Source: JBHJGU01 sp050331475
GTDB taxonomy: Bacteria > Pseudomonadota > Alphaproteobacteria > Caulobacterales > Maricaulaceae
Reading direction: 5' to 3'
NCBI GenBank assembly: GCA_050331475.1
Contig: JBHJGU010000131.1
Span: 1-14,155, forward strand
DNA length: 14,155 bases
The notes under the pieces are model-generated. The model ran no database searches. It had not been told where the DNA came from and saw nothing but the letters and a program-made list of their open reading frames with translations. Below are positions 12,030 through 14,155 of the stretch, in pieces (the stretch's first letter is position 1; every line of letters starts with the position of its first letter). The translations under genes were made by a program, and so were the position numbers.

Positions 12030-14155
12030 GAGAGGCCAAAAAGTATAGTCTTGCAGAGCGCGTACTTCAAGAGCGGAAGCGTCTATGGTGCGAATGGCGT
12101 TAACCGCCGCGCGCGCCGCCGCCACGGTCGTGTAATAGGGGATGTTTTTCTCAAGCGCGGTGCGGCGAATATCAAAGGAGTCGAGTAGCGACTGGCGGCC
12201 TTCGGTGGTGTTGAACACCAATTGGACCTGGCCGTTTTTCATTTCATCGACAATGTTCGGCCGGCCCTCATAGACCTTGTGCACGCCGCGGACGAGCAAG
12301 CCCGCCTCGGCGAGATGGCGCGCCGTTCCGCCTGTAGCGACGATCTTAAAGTCCAGCGCGGCGAGTTGGCGCGCGAGCCCGACCATGGCGTCTTTGTCGG
12401 TGTCGCGCACGGAGATAAACACCGTGCCCGCGCGCGGCAGCGCTACGCCTGCGGCGAGTTGGCTTTTGGCGAAGGCCGCTTCAAACACCCCGTCAATGCC
12501 CATCACCTCGCCGGTGGAGCGCATTTCGGGGCCCAGCACCGGATCGACGCCTGCGAACCGCGCAAATGGGAACACGGCTTCTTTGACCGCTAAATGTTCG
12601 ATGGCGGGCTTGTTCAGACCCAGGTCTTTTAAGGTGGCGCCGGCCATCACCTTTGCGGCGAGCCCGGCGACCGGCAGACCGACGGTCTTGGCGACAAACG
12701 GCACTGTGCGCGACGCGCGGGGGTTGACCTCCAGGACAAAAACATCATCGCCCTGAATGGCGAATTGCACGTTCATCAGCCCACGCACGCCCAGCCCCAG
12801 AGCCAATTGTTTCGCTTGCACTTCAAGGGCTTGGATTGTTTCGGGTTCAAGCGAATAGGGCGGGAGCGCACACGCGCTGTCGCCGGAGTGAATGCCCGCC
12901 TCCTCGATATGCTCCATCACGCCGGCGACGAAAATGTCCTCGCCGTCGCAAATGGCGTCCAAATCCACCTCGGTGGCGTTGGCGAGATAGCTGTCGATCA
13001 AAAGCGGGCTGTCCCCGCTTACCCGCATAGCGCTGGCGATGTAGCGCGAAAGCGCGTCTTGATCGCGCACGATCTCCATCGCACGCCCGCCCAGCACGTA
13101 GGACGGCCGCAGGACCAGTGGGAAGCCTAGCTCCGCGGCCGCTTCCCCGGCGGCTTCCGCAGACCGGGCGATGGCGCTGGGCGGCTGTTTCAGGCCGAGC
13201 CTGTCGATCAACGCCTTAAACCTTTCCCGGTCTTCGGCCAGGTCGATCGCGTCCCGGCTGGTGCCCAAGATCGGCACGCCGGCCGCATCAAGCGCTTCGG
13301 CGAGTTTCAACGGCGTCTGACCGCCGAATTGCACGATAACGCCCAAAAGTTCGCCATGGTCTTGTTCCGCGGCGATCACGTCGAGCACGGTTTCCGCGGT
13401 GAGCGGCTCAAAATACAGCCGATCCGAGGTGTCATAGTCGGTCGAAACGGTCTCGGGATTGCAGTTGATCATGATCGACTCAACGCCGAGATCACGACAC
13501 GCAAAGGCCGCCCAACAACAGCAATAGTCGAACTCGATACCCTGGCCGATCCGGTTCGGTCCTCCACCCAAGATGATGATTTTCTTGGCGTTTGAGGGCC
13601 GGCTTTCGCACGCGGCGGCGTCGCCGAACAAACCGGTTTCATAGGTGGAGTACAGATAAGGCGTTTTCGCGCGGAACTCGGCGGCGCACGTGTCCACCCG
13701 CTTATAGACCGGGGTGACGCCCACCCCGCGCCGGCGGTCGCGCACTTCCTGCTCGCCCAACCCGGTGAGATGGCCTAGCCGCGTGTCCGAAAAGCCCATC
13801 ATCTTCAGGGCCATCCAGTCCTCGGCGTCGACCGGCGCGCCCTCGCGCTTCAGCCGCTCTTCCTCATCCACGATCGCCTTGATTTCGCGCAAGAACCACG
13901 GGTCGATGAAGCAAGCCTGGTGGACAGTTTCCACATCCAGCCCTAACCGGAAGGCTTGGGCCACCAGCAAGAGCCGGTCCGAGGTGGGCTTGGCGAGCTC
14001 GGCGCGCACCGCGTCCGCCTCGTCCTGACCGCCCCCGCCTGCGACCGCCACATCGTCGAACCCGGTCAAACCGGTCTCCAGCGAGCGCAACGCCTTTTGC
14101 AACGACTCTTGGAAGGTGCGCCCCATGGCCATGGCTTCGCCCACCGACTTCATGG
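12018..14155 (-). CDS. carB: carbamoyl-phosphate synthase large subunit, N-terminal part beyond window
   Basis: Only the C-terminal 711 codons lie here; by comparison with the roughly 1,070-residue E. coli protein some 380-400 N-terminal residues are outside the right edge. CarB makes carbamoyl phosphate from bicarbonate, ammonia supplied by CarA, and two ATP, feeding pyrimidine and arginine synthesis. Present parts, numbered from the methionine at 14153: oligomerisation domain (about 1-150, MKSVGEAMAMG start), the second ATP-grasp half (about 185-560) with LGGGPNRIGQGIEFDY (195-210), NCNPETVSTDYDTSDRLYFE (230-249), GGQTPLKLAEAL, RPSYVLGGRAMEI (349-361), and the Mg/ATP residues in LEVNPRASRTVPF (474-486), then the MGS-like allosteric domain (about 570-711) with TGGTA and HEGRP-like YEGRP. 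No frameshift is seen. carB followed by greA is a common alphaproteobacterial order. Confidence 0.96.
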   Translation of the reverse strand, partial: MKSVGEAMAMGRTFQESLQKALRSLETGLTGFDDVAVAGGGGQDEADAVRAELAKPTSDRLLLVAQAFRLGLDVETVHQACFIDPWFLREIKAIVDEEERLKREGAPVDAEDWMALKMMGFSDTRLGHLTGLGEQEVRDRRRGVGVTPVYKRVDTCAAEFRAKTPYLYSTYETGLFGDAAACESRPSNAKKIIILGGGPNRIGQGIEFDYCCCWAAFACRDLGVESIMINCNPETVSTDYDTSDRLYFEPLTAETVLDVIAAEQDHGELLGVIVQFGGQTPLKLAEALDAAGVPILGTSRDAIDLAEDRERFKALIDRLGLKQPPSAIARSAEAAGEAAAELGFPLVLRPSYVLGGRAMEIVRDQDALSRYIASAMRVSGDSPLLIDSYLANATEVDLDAICDGEDIFVAGVMEHIEEAGIHSGDSACALPPYSLEPETIQALEVQAKQLALGLGVRGLMNVQFAIQGDDVFVLEVNPRASRTVPFVAKTVGLPVAGLAAKVMAGATLKDLGLNKPAIEHLAVKEAVFPFARFAGVDPVLGPEMRSTGEVMGIDGVFEAAFAKSQLAAGVALPRAGTVFISVRDTDKDAMVGLARQLAALDFKIVATGGTARHLAEAGLLVRGVHKVYEGRPNIVDEMKNGQVQLVFNTTEGRQSLLDSFDIRRTALEKNIPYYTTVAAARAAVNAIRTIDASALEVRALQDYTFWPLGGP

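Noticed and set aside
1..14155. CRISPR array, insertion sequence, prophage, tRNA or toxin-antitoxin pair
   Set aside because: No regularly spaced repeats, no transposase or integrase motifs, no tRNA cloverleaf and no fitting small gene pair were seen on either strand.

Overview
This is a GC-rich stretch of an alphaproteobacterial chromosome. The clade call rests on several alphaproteobacterial signatures: a LysR regulator of the LsrB/VtlR type next to trxB, an ELM1-type (DUF1022) protein behind carB-greA, a type I-gamma aspartate aminotransferase, an Irr-box-like operator, and a receiver protein with a YFGPDRRR tail. The order cannot be fixed from the sequence. I see no tRNA, rRNA, insertion sequence, phage gene or CRISPR array.

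Layout. Positions 1-570 (-) hold a CheY-like response regulator cut by the left edge. Positions 767-2470 (-) encode a large unrecognised lipoprotein with an Ala-rich insert. Divergent from it, 2673-4988 (+) carry two PLP enzymes of amino-acid metabolism, a low-specificity threonine aldolase and aspartate aminotransferase. They end at a short hairpin terminator that works in both directions. Positions 5046-6870 (-) form a three-gene envelope-stress-like module: ECF sigma factor, membrane anti-sigma factor, and a secreted Spy/CpxP-like protein. The sigma gene is broken by one in-frame TAA. Positions 7065-8185 (+) carry dps and an overlapping HAD phosphatase behind a near-perfect Irr-type box. 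From the right edge down to 8184 everything is on the minus strand: carB (partial), greA, ELM1-like, trxB, lsrB/vtlR, then a predicted small RNA.

The most interesting item is that RNA, at about 8186-8310 (-). It is a chain of hairpins: a UUCG-capped 5' hairpin, two hairpins whose loops present anti-Shine-Dalgarno sequence (CUUCCUCCCC and UCUCCUCCCC), and a very strong intrinsic terminator with nine U. This is the architecture described for the alphaproteobacterial cuckoo/CcsR/suhB class of sRNAs. It lies directly behind the gene for an LsrB/VtlR-type regulator, a family known in Brucella and Agrobacterium for activating an sRNA.

Functionally the window combines housekeeping (pyrimidine/arginine precursor synthesis, transcript cleavage, amino-acid metabolism) with redox and iron defence (TrxB, LsrB, Dps) and one apparently damaged envelope-stress circuit. 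All family calls are from reading the sequence; no database search was run.
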